Shown piece after piece: positions 1-11,638 of a stretch of 64,000 nt of DNA (positions are counted from its first letter, which is position 1; each line of letters opens with the position of its first letter). The translations under genes were made by a program, and so were the position numbers. Origin of the DNA: Rhytidiadelphus loreus (taxonomy: Eukaryota; Streptophyta; Bryopsida; Hypnales; Hylocomiaceae); the NCBI GenBank assembly GCA_947034895.1, contig OX344764.1:5766001-5830000 (forward strand), given 5' to 3'. Under the pieces are notes generated by a model. It was given only the letters and a program-made list of their open reading frames with translations. It had not been told where the DNA came from and did not search any database.

Positions 1-60
1 AAAAATTTAATTCAATAACTTTCACACAACAATGTGAAGGTTTGTGTTCTCAATGCAAAC

Positions 61-190
61 AGAAAGCTTTATGCACAAAGGAGTGCAAAGGCTTTATTTT
101 GTAGTGTTGTGAGAGGTTGTGTTGTTGACTTGTTGGTAAAAATAGAAAGCTCTATGCACAAAGGAGTGCAAGTGTTTTGTTTTGTGGCAT
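61..190. repeat. short direct repeat, two copies
   Basis: Two copies of a stretch reading agaaagctytatgcacaaag and continuing gagtgcaa lie 83 bp apart. No gene is recognisable around them. The stretch from here to about 1,180 is AT-rich and I see nothing coding in it. Confidence 0.5.
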
Positions 191-1179
191 TTGAACATGC
201 AAAGTGAATATTATGGTTTTTTCCAAATAAAAGATAATTTAATTCAATTTTTTGCTTCATTTAATTTTGTAACTTCCAAAATGTAGTTAGAAACGCCACA
301 AAATAAAGTCCATGCACCTCTTCTAGCAAAGAGATGGTACCAATAATGCTCTAGGACACCTTATGGTTTTTTAGATCTCAATATATCATTAGAGAAAATT
401 TGGGGTCTCAAGAGGGCTACTCTGCAGCTCTTAAAAGACCTTGAAATTTGTTTGTTTTTTGCAAAAGAAATCGTTTTCCCCCTATTTCTGCCTGCCTAAA
501 TTTGTAGTGGTAGCAACACAAAAATCAAAATTAATGAATAAAAAATTGACTAAAAAATTAAAAAAAAACTTCCAGGCTGAAATAAAAATTTTAATTTAAA
601 AAAAAAAATCGCAAAAACTAGCAGATTTTGAGATATTCACCTTAGCTGACACTAGAAGTGCGGCACTCTTTGGGGTGACAAACCAAGCTCGAAATAGCTT
701 GGTTTGTTACCACGAGGCAACCCTCTAAAGACCCCAGAATTTTTCTAATGCAAACAAAACAAAACAAAAATCTAATTTAACCCCTAAACACCCATATTGC
801 ATTTTTTGGCAACATAATAATTTTTGGTAGCTCACTATGAATGGATTTTTTAATTTTTTTTAATTTTTACACAATATGGGCCCAAGAAGTAACTTTAAGG
901 CCTAATAATTTTCATAACTTTTGAAAATAAGGTTAAAAATTTATTGTAGGATATGTAGTTTTCATTGCTTAGTGGGTAGTCCAAATAGTAAAAAAGACTT
1001 GTTTAAAAATCACTTTTTTAAGAAATAAAATTTTGAAATTCTTTTTCTCAATTTAAGCTTATTTATATATATGTGGAAGGCATTGCATCATTCCATTTTG
1101 ATTAATGAGATGAAAGTTATGAGGAGTTTGAGTTTGTGGGTAGTTATGGAATCTCTACTTGAACCTTTAAAGGACGAAG

Positions 1180-1340
1180 GGGTGCCCTTGGAAATCATCT
1201 CTTTCCATTACCGTGTGAGTCATGGGCTTTAGAAATAGCAAAAGCATTCATTGGAAGTCAAACTACTATACAAGACTTTGCCTTTTGACAACAAAATTCC
1301 AAGGATGAATAGTTGCACTTCTCTCCTATTGCATGGATTC
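1180..1340 (+). repeat. left arm of a long degenerate inverted repeat
   Basis: This stretch matches the reverse complement of about 4,467-4,625. Shared words include gcaaaagcattcattgga against gcaaaagcactcattgga, and gatgaatagttgca in both arms. The arms enclose about 3.1 kb that holds the 2.5-4.1 kb degenerate tandem array. They may be remnants of the terminal inverted repeats of a decayed DNA transposon; no transposase remains between them. Confidence 0.5.
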
Positions 1341-2519
1341 CCTGTCATTCATCGGACGCCAAACGTCCTCCGATGTTTAACCCTAGACCGCCCAAGAAGA
1401 CAAAAAGTGTCCTCACATAGTTTTAAGTTAAATTCAAAGTACTGTAACTTTTGCATTTGATGTCCAAATTCAATAAAACTTGTTGGTAAAGTTGTGCCTT
1501 TTCTTTTAGTTTGTGTGTTAAAATTTTCAGATCAATCCAAGGGGTAATGATTTTCTGGAAGCCAATCAAAGTTCACAGGCTCAATTTGATTCACCAAAGT
1601 GCACTTCATGGCTGAAACTTCGGGGGCTTGTATCTCCTTCATCTAATGTTTGATTTAAATAAAATTTGTTGTGTTGTATTTCCCTTGAATTCTATTTATT
1701 GTGGTGAAAATTTCATGTCAATCCAAGTTGTTTTGAATGTTTGGGAGCAATTCAAAATTCAAAATCCCGCCATTTATGGACTATAGTGAACTTCGGTGGC
1801 TTGTATCTTCTTCATAAAATGTCCGTTTTCAATAAATTTTTTTGTAAAAGTTGCACATACTAGTCTATTTTGTGTGGATAAATTTTCATATAAATACAAG
1901 AATTTATGAATGACTGAGAAGCATTTTAGTAGAAGGAGGTTCAGCCCTAGATGTGTTTTTTGCAACTTTTCTTGCCTATTTTTGACCTTTGCAAGCCATT
2001 TTGCAAACACATTGAGTCAATTGAATGATATTTTTTTTCACCAATGTGTTTGTATCCTGGTTTTGAATCACTTTGTAGTTTAAAGTTTTTCATTTGATTA
2101 GGTTTAGAAATCAAATTTGGCCTCTAAATGTGTTTTTAGGAAAATTTCAGCATTCTTTTTCAACACTAAAACATTATAATCTTGCAATCTACATGGTCAA
2201 ATGACTTCAAATTTGATCCATGACATCTACAACATGTTTACTACATTATTGTACGGTTAAGATCTTTATTACTTAGTCACATTTAAATTTATAGCACTTC
2301 AAAAGCTAGGATGTTTTTTACCCAAAACGGCCATGGGCGGTCTAGGGTTAAGGATTAAGATAAACTTTGAAGTCCAATATTTAATTCAATTTCCACATCC
2401 GCAACTTCACTGCAAAATCTTCCCCAAATTGCATTTCTTTGCAGCTCATCAAAGTATTGGCGGTGATCCACGCCGCTTCCTGATTCTCCACTACCAGATC
2501 TTGACTCTTCACAACTAGA
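1341..2519. other. AT-rich stretch, no gene seen
   Basis: Short open frames only, without splice structure or a recognisable product. I see nothing functional here. Confidence 0.5.
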
Positions 2520-4140
2520 GGTTCGCTCATATATGATGGCTCAGTTCACTACAATGCACTTTGGAATGTGCAGTTTGATATTCGGCCTCTGTCTCGAATT
2601 TGACACTCCTACTTGATAACATATTCTCAATCCGTGCGGAATGAAATTCGGAACAAGGTGTGGTAGGCACGGAAGCTTCTAGCGCAGACCCTTTGTCTTC
2701 GTCTCTACCACTGGAGCCCGTGTCTATTAGTTTCTTTGTGGTGTACAGTATACAGTTCTTCGCCATTGTAGGTTTGTGATTCTCTACAACTCCGTAGGCC
2801 AAGGCAACCTCATGCGACACCACTTCTGAAGCTTTCCGTCCCGCACCCTCGCTCTGGAAACATACGTTCTGCATGCAAATGCACAAACATGAATCCTGCT
2901 TCATGGCTTTGGAACTGTCGCTGACGGACCGAGCTCCACCACTCTGTGCTAACCACACCTTCAAGGAATTTGTCTCCTCACCAACACTGAAGCTACAAAC
3001 AAATGTCCAAAGCACATATGACTAAGTTAGACACGTAGAGTATGATCTAGTATGAGTCCCAAAAGATCGCACTTCAAGGGCAGCCCTTGTCTTCTAATTG
3101 AACTCTAAAATCAATTGAATGCGCTAGAATTTAGAAAATCACATCGATTCAAACTGACAGATTGTACTCACCAAATCCAACTCAAAGGTCTGGAGCTGCA
3201 ACTCACACTCACTAGGTCTGGAAACAGATGTTCCCCACGCGAAAGGCGACTCGTCTCTATGCAAAAGTCGAATTAAGTTGACGTCTTCCTAATTTTTGAA
3301 GGACCAAGCTCCACTACTCTGCGTTAACCACACCCTCAAGGAATTGGTCTCCTCACCAACACCCAAACTACAAACAAATGCGACGCATATGACTAAGTTA
3401 GACATCCAGAGTAAAGTTCTATTGTCTATGGAGAAAGCGTCCCCAAAACATGCATTTCAGGGCAGCCCTTGTCCCTCCAATCCAATTCCACAAATTATAT
3501 ATTGCACCAAAAAATAGAAAATGAGGTCAATTCAGAGTTTTATATGGAGAGCTTGGACTGACCAAATCCAGCTCAGAGGTCTCAAGTTCAAAGTCGCACA
3601 CCTTGGCTGTCGAAACAGACAGTCCCAACGCGAAATTGCAACCTCTCTTTGTGCAAACGTCCAAGCAAGCTTACGGCTTTGGGATTGTCGCTAAAGGACC
3701 TAGCTTTAACACCACTTCGTGTCACACCTTCAAGTGTACCCCTCACCAAGGCCCAACCTGCAAACAAATGTCAAGAGCGCACGTGACTGAGTCAAATACC
3801 CAGCAATTGAAAGTAACTGTTGTCAAGTATGGAAAAAGCATTCCACAAGCGTGCCATTTAGGGCAACCCTTGTTTTCGGCTCCAAATGCATTCTAAAATT
3901 TACACCAGAATTCAGAAGATGATATCGATCCATACTGAGAGCCTATATTGACCGAAACCCTGGGTCTTGAAACAATCGTTTCCCACGTAATGGGCGACTC
4001 GTCTCCGTATAATAGTGGAAGCAAGTTCCCGGCTTTTGCACTAGTCTATCGCTGAGGGACTGAGTCCCACGTACTACATTGCTTACATCGTGAAGCAATC
4101 TTGCACCTCACCGACAACCTATTGGGATGCTAAAGAAGTG
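2520..4140. repeat. degenerate tandem repeat, unit about 375 bp, about four copies
   Basis: A block reading ggaccgagctccaccactct, followed by ctcaccaac and caaacaaatg, recurs in diverged form near 2,925, 3,299, 3,695 and 4,051 (spacing 374, 396 and 356 bp). A second block with a ccaaatccarctcaraggtct-like core and a cgcgaaa...gcgactcgtctc-like core recurs between them. The region is richer in GC than its surroundings. Open frames such as 2,527-3,015 on the minus strand cross repeat units and resemble nothing I know, so they are not called genes. Confidence 0.6.
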
Positions 4141-4339
4141 CAAATGCCTGTCTGTACATGACAATCGGTAGTGAGACAGTGATTGATTGCGAGAGAAAGG
4201 GATTCAAAAGCTGTTAGTGCAGAAACAAGAAGACCAAGAACTCGGGTCCTATTTCACAAGCCCTGGCTCCTATAATAAATGACAAAGAAAACACAAAACC
4301 AAAAGACAATGATGAGCAATAATATGTTTTCTTTGAGAA

Positions 4340-4760
4340 GATAAATTAGTGGAGTTGGCATCTAACCCACACCATTTCATATTTTATGGACCTCTATAGA
4401 ACTAATAGAAGGAGTTTGAAGTTGGAATGATTTTAACCCTTAAACTCCAAATAGGACCCTTCTTCTAGGACGGAAATGCAACTATTCATCTTTCGAATTT
4501 TGTTGTGAAAAGGGGAAGTCTTCCATATTAATGGCTTGACTCCAATGAGTGCTTTTGCAATTCTTTCAGTGAATGATTCACACGATAACCAAAGGGATGA
4601 ATTTTACAATCACTGGTCCATCTTTTTATGGATTAAGTTCAAAAAATGTTCCACCAATATGTTCAATGTTGGTACATTGACAAATGCAGTTGGTGCATTG
4701 AAGAAAGAAATATGTATCTTTAATATTGAGGCTACTTTTCAAACTTATTTGCTTTGAAGA
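4340..4760 (+). repeat. dispersed direct repeat (copy A)
   Basis: The words ggarttggcatctaaccca, tttcatattttwtggacct and cattgaagaaagaaa occur here and again, in the same order, at about 6,415-6,600. This is a diverged dispersed repeat. Its right part overlaps the right arm (4,467-4,625) of the inverted repeat whose left arm is at 1,180-1,340. Confidence 0.5.
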
Positions 4761-5317
4761 CTTGATTGATTTGAACCTTGAATAGCATGTATGTAAGGAA
4801 ACATTAAATAGCATCCTCCATATGTTTACATTCACACACAACATTATCCATCTATTTGTAGTTACTTTCATCCAAATGTTTTTGGTATTTGATATGCAAT
4901 ATTATTTTGATTTACTATTCACCCATTGTATTAAATCATCTAGTGCCTTTATTAGAAATGAAGTAAGGTTTTGGTGAAAATTAGCCAAACTTTCTAGGGA
5001 TGGCTTCTTGCAACACAAAGACAAGATAGATCTTACCTAAGGTAGTATGCTCTTAAAGCAACCATTTAAGCCTACCAAACTCATTAGTGACAATAATAGA
5101 TATTTCAAGCAATATGTCACCCATTCCTAGATAGGGGTTGCATTTAGAACATGGTTGTTTTTAGAACAGACTACCTTAACACCAACAGAGCTATAGTATT
5201 TGAATTGCAAAGTGCATCTTGTTACCCTTTCTATAGCACATATCTATTATGTTGAATTGGCTTCTACATTTGAAGGGTGAAAACATTGAACTTAGTAGTG
5301 GAATACTTTGGATTGAG

Positions 5318-5910
5318 CTACAATGATATATACCGTAGGTGAAGGGCAGGGTGGGCACTTTAATGGCGAATATTTAATTAAAGTTCCCAAAGTAGGATCA
5401 GTACTTTAATATTTAAATTTCAGAAATTCGACATTATATTTATATAAATCCAATATACTCGTCATTGGTTCCAAAATTCATTGACTATGATGTGAGTGAA
5501 GTTGAGGAAGACAAGATGTTTATACAAATTGGATGGTAGGAGTTAAAGCAATCCATGTGGGATATATGAATGGTTAGGATTAGTAGGAGCTCAATCTTTA
5601 AATTATCCCATATCCTTTAAGGATTCATAAGAAACAATGGATTTCATTATAAAAACAACCTCTCCACCCACCATCCTCAGTATGTGTCAATGTAGATTAC
5701 CTTTAGTTTGTCATCAAAAGTTTACTTGATGGTACATGGTCTTTGAACATTTTCACTTGTATTGGAAATTTCCTTTTTTTACAACAACTTGCTCATGTAA
5801 TTTTTGCCGAATTCAGCAATTTCTTCCTTTTATTTATTTATTTTTTGGCACTCTTAAAAATAATTATTTTCCGCCGACCCTGCCCTTAACGTACGGTATA
5901 TGGATTGTAG
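5318..5910. mobile_element. MITE-like element with imperfect terminal inverted repeats
   Basis: The ends are inverted copies of each other. The left end reads ctacaatgatatataccg and continues with a gaagggcagggtggg core. The reverse complement of the right end reads ctacaatccatataccg and continues with aagggcagggtcgg. The unit is about 593 bp with no meaningful ORF, which fits a non-autonomous DNA transposon. The exact boundary and target duplication are unclear; a TA duplication next to TATACCG is possible. Confidence 0.55.
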
Positions 5911-6414
5911 AATTCTTTTTCATCAAAATAAATCTAGTTGATTAGAAGCACCCAACCTTTAAATTGAAAATAATGACTATTTTCTTTTTTGGTGCAAGTT
6001 TTTTCTATTTTCGAAATGTGGAAACATGAAAATATCTATTATCTTGAAATTTGCAAATTCTCTATTCTATGCATAACATTTAACGGCAAGAGGAGGTTAG
6101 GGCGGTGATGGAGATGTGAAATGCTTTAGTTGAATGTTGAAAGTTGAGAGCAAAAGTTTGAAATACTTCAAGGACATGAGCCTGGAAGGGACTTTCTCTG
6201 ATACCCAAATGCAGTGCTTTGGTACTGCTATTGTATTCCATTTGTTGGTATCACTGGTGGAACTGTTCCTGGCCTTGCTTGGCGTCACCAGCAGCATCCA
6301 TATTTTTGCACTCAATGTAGGTTGCTCATAAAGTGACCTTTTAAGAGCTGATTGTAATTGGGGGAGATAAACTCCTTGAAACAATTTTCAGTAAATTTTT
6401 GTACGAAGAAAAAT

Positions 6415-6600
6415 GGAATTGGCATCTAACCCAAGTCGTTTCATATTTTTTGGACCTTTGTGGAATTAGTTATAAATTTCTGAAGTTCAAATGCAGAGGT
6501 CATTAAAAGCGATCACTCCCTGAAATGCACCAACTATTGGTACATTGAAGAAAGAAAAATGTATATTTTTATTAGTAGCTGCTTTTAGAGCACCCTACCT
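6415..6600 (+). repeat. dispersed direct repeat (copy B)
   Basis: Second copy of the repeat at 4,340-4,760, in the same orientation and clearly diverged. Confidence 0.45.
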
Positions 6601-9347
6601 TACACAATAAAGAGTTTAGATCCATATCGACAATACACAATAAGGTATGTATGTGTGCACCCAAAATTGCCATGTAGTATACAGTATGTAAAAAGGCCAT
6701 TCATTTTCAGTGGCAATTGGAAAAATGGATGCACATGCCTTAATGTGGCTTGTACAGATGCTAAAAGACTAAAAGAGTCTAATGAATGATTTTCAAGGAG
6801 TTCAACTATAAAAACAAAAAAAATAAATCAATTCATTCATTCAAGAATCGGATTGTTTTTGGTGGGTCAAATCCTTGGTGACAGGATTCATTTGGGTCCT
6901 TTCTAGACTGAATGGAATTCTTACAATTTGAAATATGTGGATGATTGATTTGCCAAAGTCGTCAACAAGTGCCTAGATGATTGTAAGCTCATGCAAATGT
7001 GACTCTAGGATGTGGACACTAGAAGCAATTCAAAAATCAAATTCTCCAACAAGATTCACGGGCAACATTCTCATGCTTATCCAATGCAAGCAACTAATTC
7101 TACCATCAATCTCATGAAGTGGGCATGATACTAGCTCCAAAAATTGGGACATAAATGCACATAAAACTCTAAAATCTAGGACATGTATGGATTTATGTTT
7201 CAACACATTTGTTTTGAATGGTGCCAAAGCTAATAAGTTTGAAGTTATGCTTTGAGGAACCAAAGGGTTTATATGAAAATTGATTCAAAGTTTCAACTAT
7301 TGCTAATCCACACTCCAATGAAGAAAATGATCGGTAGGCTTGTTTTTTAGAGGCCAAAACAAACTTCAAAAGACTCTTAGGCAAATGAGGCTAAAATCTT
7401 CATCATTTTGTATTCTTTTATAGGTTCAACCACATGGATTTTGGACAAGTTTGCAACAATATTTGAACAATAGTATTTTTCTAGAGAATATTGATTTTAG
7501 CAATTTTGTGAGCATTTGTCAATTTCTAGTCTGTAAATCTTTAGAGATTAATAGATAAGAGTTATATTCCACTATGAGTGTTAATTGTTTTCTAATAATT
7601 GGTGGAAAAATCAATTATTGCTTGAGAATGTTGACAAGAAGATTATTTTTATTCCAAAATAGGTTTGAAAATTTTGAATTCTTCTTAAATCATAAAGGCT
7701 AGAGTGTAAAAGATTGATTATTTGTAATCTAATAATAAACAACATTTCAAAATAGGCAAAAAAAATGAAAAACAAAAAGCATTGTCTAATTTGAAATCTA
7801 ATTTATAGCAACTATAATCAAAGTAACTCACTTTGTTTTTAAAATTTCAGTATATTTTAGAAATTGAATTAAATCTTGTAATTGTTAGTTTCCATTTCTC
7901 TTTTGTAGTTTAAATCAAATTTCAAAATTGAAGTCTTAAAATCATGTTGGAGTTCTTCCAAAGGATATCTTTATAACTCTTAGGTGCACCCACCTTTAGG
8001 GGGTATTAGGTGATAAGGTTAGAATTTAGGTTTGTGCTTTTGAATTTATTATTTAACCCTTAAAGTCTCATTGTCACCTTGGAGGACAAAATGGATTTTG
8101 GGTTGGTTTCTATGACCTCAATTTTTGCTAAAACTTTTTGAAACTTTTCCTTAAGATAGAAAAAGTTATTGTCTTTGTGAGGATGTAAATTTTATTTCAA
8201 CTTGTGCCTAGGAGCAAAAGTTGTACTACAAAAAGCCTAGAACTAACTTAGCAGGCAATACAAAAAAAATTATAAAAAGTCAAAATAAAAATCTCAAAAT
8301 TCTTTTTCCTCAAGTAAATATTATATTTTTGTCTACATTTGAAGCTTTGATTCATTGTATTTGAACTAGTGATGAGAAACTCATGGAGAATCTTATTTTG
8401 AAGGCAATCTTTATTTTTGAAAATATAAATTATAATTAGGATTAATTTCTGAATGCAATTTTCATAATTTCTCAAAAAAATTGTTTCACAAGGTTAAATT
8501 TGTTTTCTAGAACAATCTCAGTGTTAGGATTATTGCTATTCAATTCTATCTTAGAGCTATTAACAATTTACTTTTTCTTTCAATCTTGGACTTATTTCTA
8601 CTTAACAATCTTTTAAAAAACGAAAATCAAGTGGACTTTTTTTAAAAAAAATTCCCTAAACTTTCAACTCACTTCTTCAATACAATTTTTTTTTAAATTT
8701 CAAAGTTTGATGTACAATTTTCTTTTACATATATCTTCCAATCTAAATGGCCAAACTTTATGAAATTTTTACCACGTGATTTGAGACAAATGAAGTACAA
8801 GATACTTTGGTTACCCCCAATACACAATTCTTGTATTATATGGCCCTGATTAATATCACTTATAATGTAGTTTAATTCAATCTCAAAAGATATAATTTGT
8901 TTTAATGTAAAATCCTTGTAGCCCTTTTAATAAAGAATCCAAAAATGTAATTATATACATGAAACGCATACTTTTTTAGAACAATAATAGCATTAAAAAT
9001 CTAATTATATGAGTTTTTTTAAAACATGTATCATGAAACAAGCCATCCAACTTTGAGGACTTTAAATAAAAATTTAATATTTTTTTATTATAAATAAAAG
9101 ACCATGAACAACGAATTTTAATTTTAAATGGAGGGAACTTCTTCTATGAATTTTTGAAAATTATATATAGGTGTTTCAATTCTTCATATATGTTGTGAAT
9201 TTTTTTTAATAAATATGCAACCTAACATTTTCTACATCTCATTTTATTTAATTTGGTCTTCACTTAACTTTTTGGTGCTTTTCATTTGATATAATTTTTT
9301 ACAAAAGTTGTCCTCTAATTTGTTTTAATGACAATGACCTTTGCATG
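6601..9347. other. AT-rich stretch, no gene seen
   Basis: Very AT-rich sequence with many homopolymer runs. No ORF has convincing coding character, and no RNA gene was recognised. Confidence 0.5.
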
Positions 9348-9506
9348 TAAGGTCAACTACCCCATTATGGAATAAATGAAAGCAAGCCCATCGTGGGCAA
9401 AATTCTAATGGTGGTGTACATTCAAAACTTGAATGTACACCACCATTAGAATTTTGCCCACGATGGGCTTGCTTCCATTTATTCTGTAATGGGGTAGTTG
9501 ACCTTA
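9348..9506. mobile_element. near-perfect 159-bp palindrome (foldback MITE)
   Basis: The left arm begins taaggtcaactaccccatta. The right arm ends with its reverse complement, apart from a few mismatches such as gaaagc against gcttcc and tatgg against ctgta. Each arm is about 77 bp and the axis lies near 9,427. TA is present at both edges, as in Tc1/mariner-derived MITEs. The near identity of the arms suggests a young insertion. Transcribed, it would form a long hairpin and could feed small-RNA production. Confidence 0.7.
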
Positions 9507-10184
9507 ATACAAGAGTTGCATACCCGTGTTGGTTACATTCTAAAATTGTTTTCTTTTCTTTTCTTAGATGAATGTAGTAGAAATGGAAGTTTTGAGTGTT
9601 TTTTTACAAAAAACCGGCCTTGGATATTAAGAGTTAATACCAAAATTGGTGTTTGTATTAAAGTTTATAAATATATAAAGTTCAAGCTTAACCAAAAACA
9701 TATAAAAATCATTAGAATAAAAATTATCCTAGGTACCTCATAATTTCATCCATTCTAATTTTCAATGCAAACTTTGTGTTTTATTATTGAGTAGAACATT
9801 TGATTGTGACATGTTATCCTTAAGTAAAGTGCAACACATATTTTCATGCATATAATAACCATCTTAATGAGATTTATGACAACATATCATACATTCCATC
9901 ATTATTTTTGGATTCTTTCAAAATTAAATATAAAAAAACATCATTTAGTAGAGAATGTTATTTTGATAAGTTTTTACAACCTATAAATATTGACTAACAA
10001 TAATAGATACGGAACTCCAATTAGAGTACATGCATTTATAGAGAGTACTTCCTAACATACTATTTGTCCATTTACAATCATGGGATAAAGAAATAATTTG
10101 GAAAGGAATTTTTCCTAATGCCTCAAGGAGATATCATTCTTGACAATTTTGTACTACAAGAAGTAGCACATTGGCCACCATAAC
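9507..10184. other. AT-rich stretch, no gene seen
   Basis: The ORF at 9,498-9,743 starts inside the palindrome arm and has no recognisable content. Nothing else was seen. Confidence 0.45.
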
Positions 10185-10490
10185 AGGGTTGCTATTTTGT
10201 GAGCCTGTGAGCCTGCGAGCGTGAGTGTGTAGCCTGTGGGCATGTAAAGATATATTTTTGAGAGTTTAAAGTTGATGAAGTACCCATGACCGTGGACTTA
10301 AGAATAATGACGTGACCTCAGAATATTAGGCGGGAAAGGGGAATGGTTATGAAAATTGTGTTTCTTAATGAGTTTAGGGCCAGGGTTGCTACCGTGTGAG
10401 CTTGAAAGCATGAGCTTGTGAGCGGGAAAAAAAAATTTGAAAAAAAAGAGTGAGGTGCCCATGACCGTGGATGTACCTATGACTGTGCAT
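10185..10490 (+). repeat. GAGC-rich direct repeat with ccatgaccgtgg word
   Basis: Two copies (about 10,185-10,300 and 10,382-10,480) share cagggttgct, a run of tgagc/gcgagc words, and ccatgaccgtgg. A related sequence in inverted orientation (ccacggtcat, then gctcg words) lies at 27,200-27,435, so the pair brackets family-1 copy 1. They may be subterminal sequence of that element. Confidence 0.45.
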
Positions 10491-11419
10491 GCATTGAATT
10501 TGCATTGAATCTGAATGGTTAGGCTCTTTTTCTTTCAAATGTTGAGTATCTTATGAATTGAAGGAAAAAAACATGCTTCAACATTTGCATTGGGGTTTAG
10601 AACTCTTTGGCTATTTAGAAAGTGTCCATGCATGACTTGCTCATATCTTATATTCATATTCATTTTTGTAAGACACTTATGATGGAGTATTATTTTTAAG
10701 GGACACCCTCTTATTTTTCATAAATACATCCTTTGATTTGTGTGAATTTTTTCTCTTTTGACACCGTCTTTGTAATATTGGAAGCTCAGTGGATTGTATT
10801 CATTTTGGATGGTGTAAACATTATTTTCTTTCTCACATTCATTTTTTGTATGGATTATATGTACGGGTACGTATATGGATTTAGTTTTTTTACATCCTAT
10901 GTTTTGATAAGATACGATGTTTGTTTAAAATGATATTTTTATCTCACACTCCATCTTGCTCTCAAAGACTCTATTGCTATAGTAGCTTCTTTCCACCCTC
11001 TATTTCTTCGGCAAACACATATGGAATAGCATGAAAATATATTTGTTGTTCTAACACAGAATCATTTTTGATAAGAAAACTATAGTTACTATTCAAATTT
11101 TTGAAGGACACCGTAGTTATTGATGTAGGAGTTATTTGCTTGGAGTAAGGAGATAATTTATTTATGATACTAATTGACTAACTGCAAACTTTTTTATTTG
11201 TTAAGCGTTTAGGGTGGTATACATTTATTTCACTCTTCCTCTTCCATTCCCAGTATTGGAGACCCCGTGGATCATACTCGATTGCTAGCCAACACCCGAA
11301 ATGCAAAGGTGTGAAAGTAAATAAATTACACAACATGTAGCCATAAAACACACAAATCCAATAATCATGAAAATGAAAACATAATGGTTTGACTCATAAG
11401 ATACGTCAATCTCATGAGT
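10491..11419. other. no gene seen
   Basis: AT-rich flank lying 3' of the minus-strand methyltransferase-like gene. It may contain that gene's 3' untranslated region and the left end of the family-1 element. I could not find a terminal repeat here. Confidence 0.4.
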
Positions 11420-11638
11420 CTAACTTGCCGTAGATTCAGTCACAGAATCCTTGTCACTAGAAGAATCAGAAGTCTCTCCACCCTCAGAAGCTGATCCGTC
11501 TATGAATTGCAAGACATTTAGAGCGTAGGAAGGAGTACGGCGTTTGGGTTTTGAAGTACCAAACTCAGCAAACGCCGATGCCAACTGCTCTGCATAGACG
11601 GGAAGATCAAATGACTTCTCCGGACTCAAGATAAGTCT
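11420..11638 (-). pseudogene. conserved C-terminal tail of the ParB/methyltransferase-like gene, beyond a stop
   Basis: After the TGA at 11,639-11,641 the same frame stays open and encodes SPEKSFDLPVYAEQLASAF, later LQFIDG, then a Ser/Asp-rich end. Copies 2 and 3 have the same tail (SPEKSF..YAEALAS.F, then LQFVD, then an acidic Ser-rich end). The tail is therefore an authentic part of the family protein that is cut off in copy 1, unless translation reads through or the stop is a sequence error. Confidence 0.65.

Noticed and set aside
2527..3015. 162-codon minus-strand ORF
   Set aside because: Spans degenerate tandem repeat units, resembles no known family and has no supporting structure.
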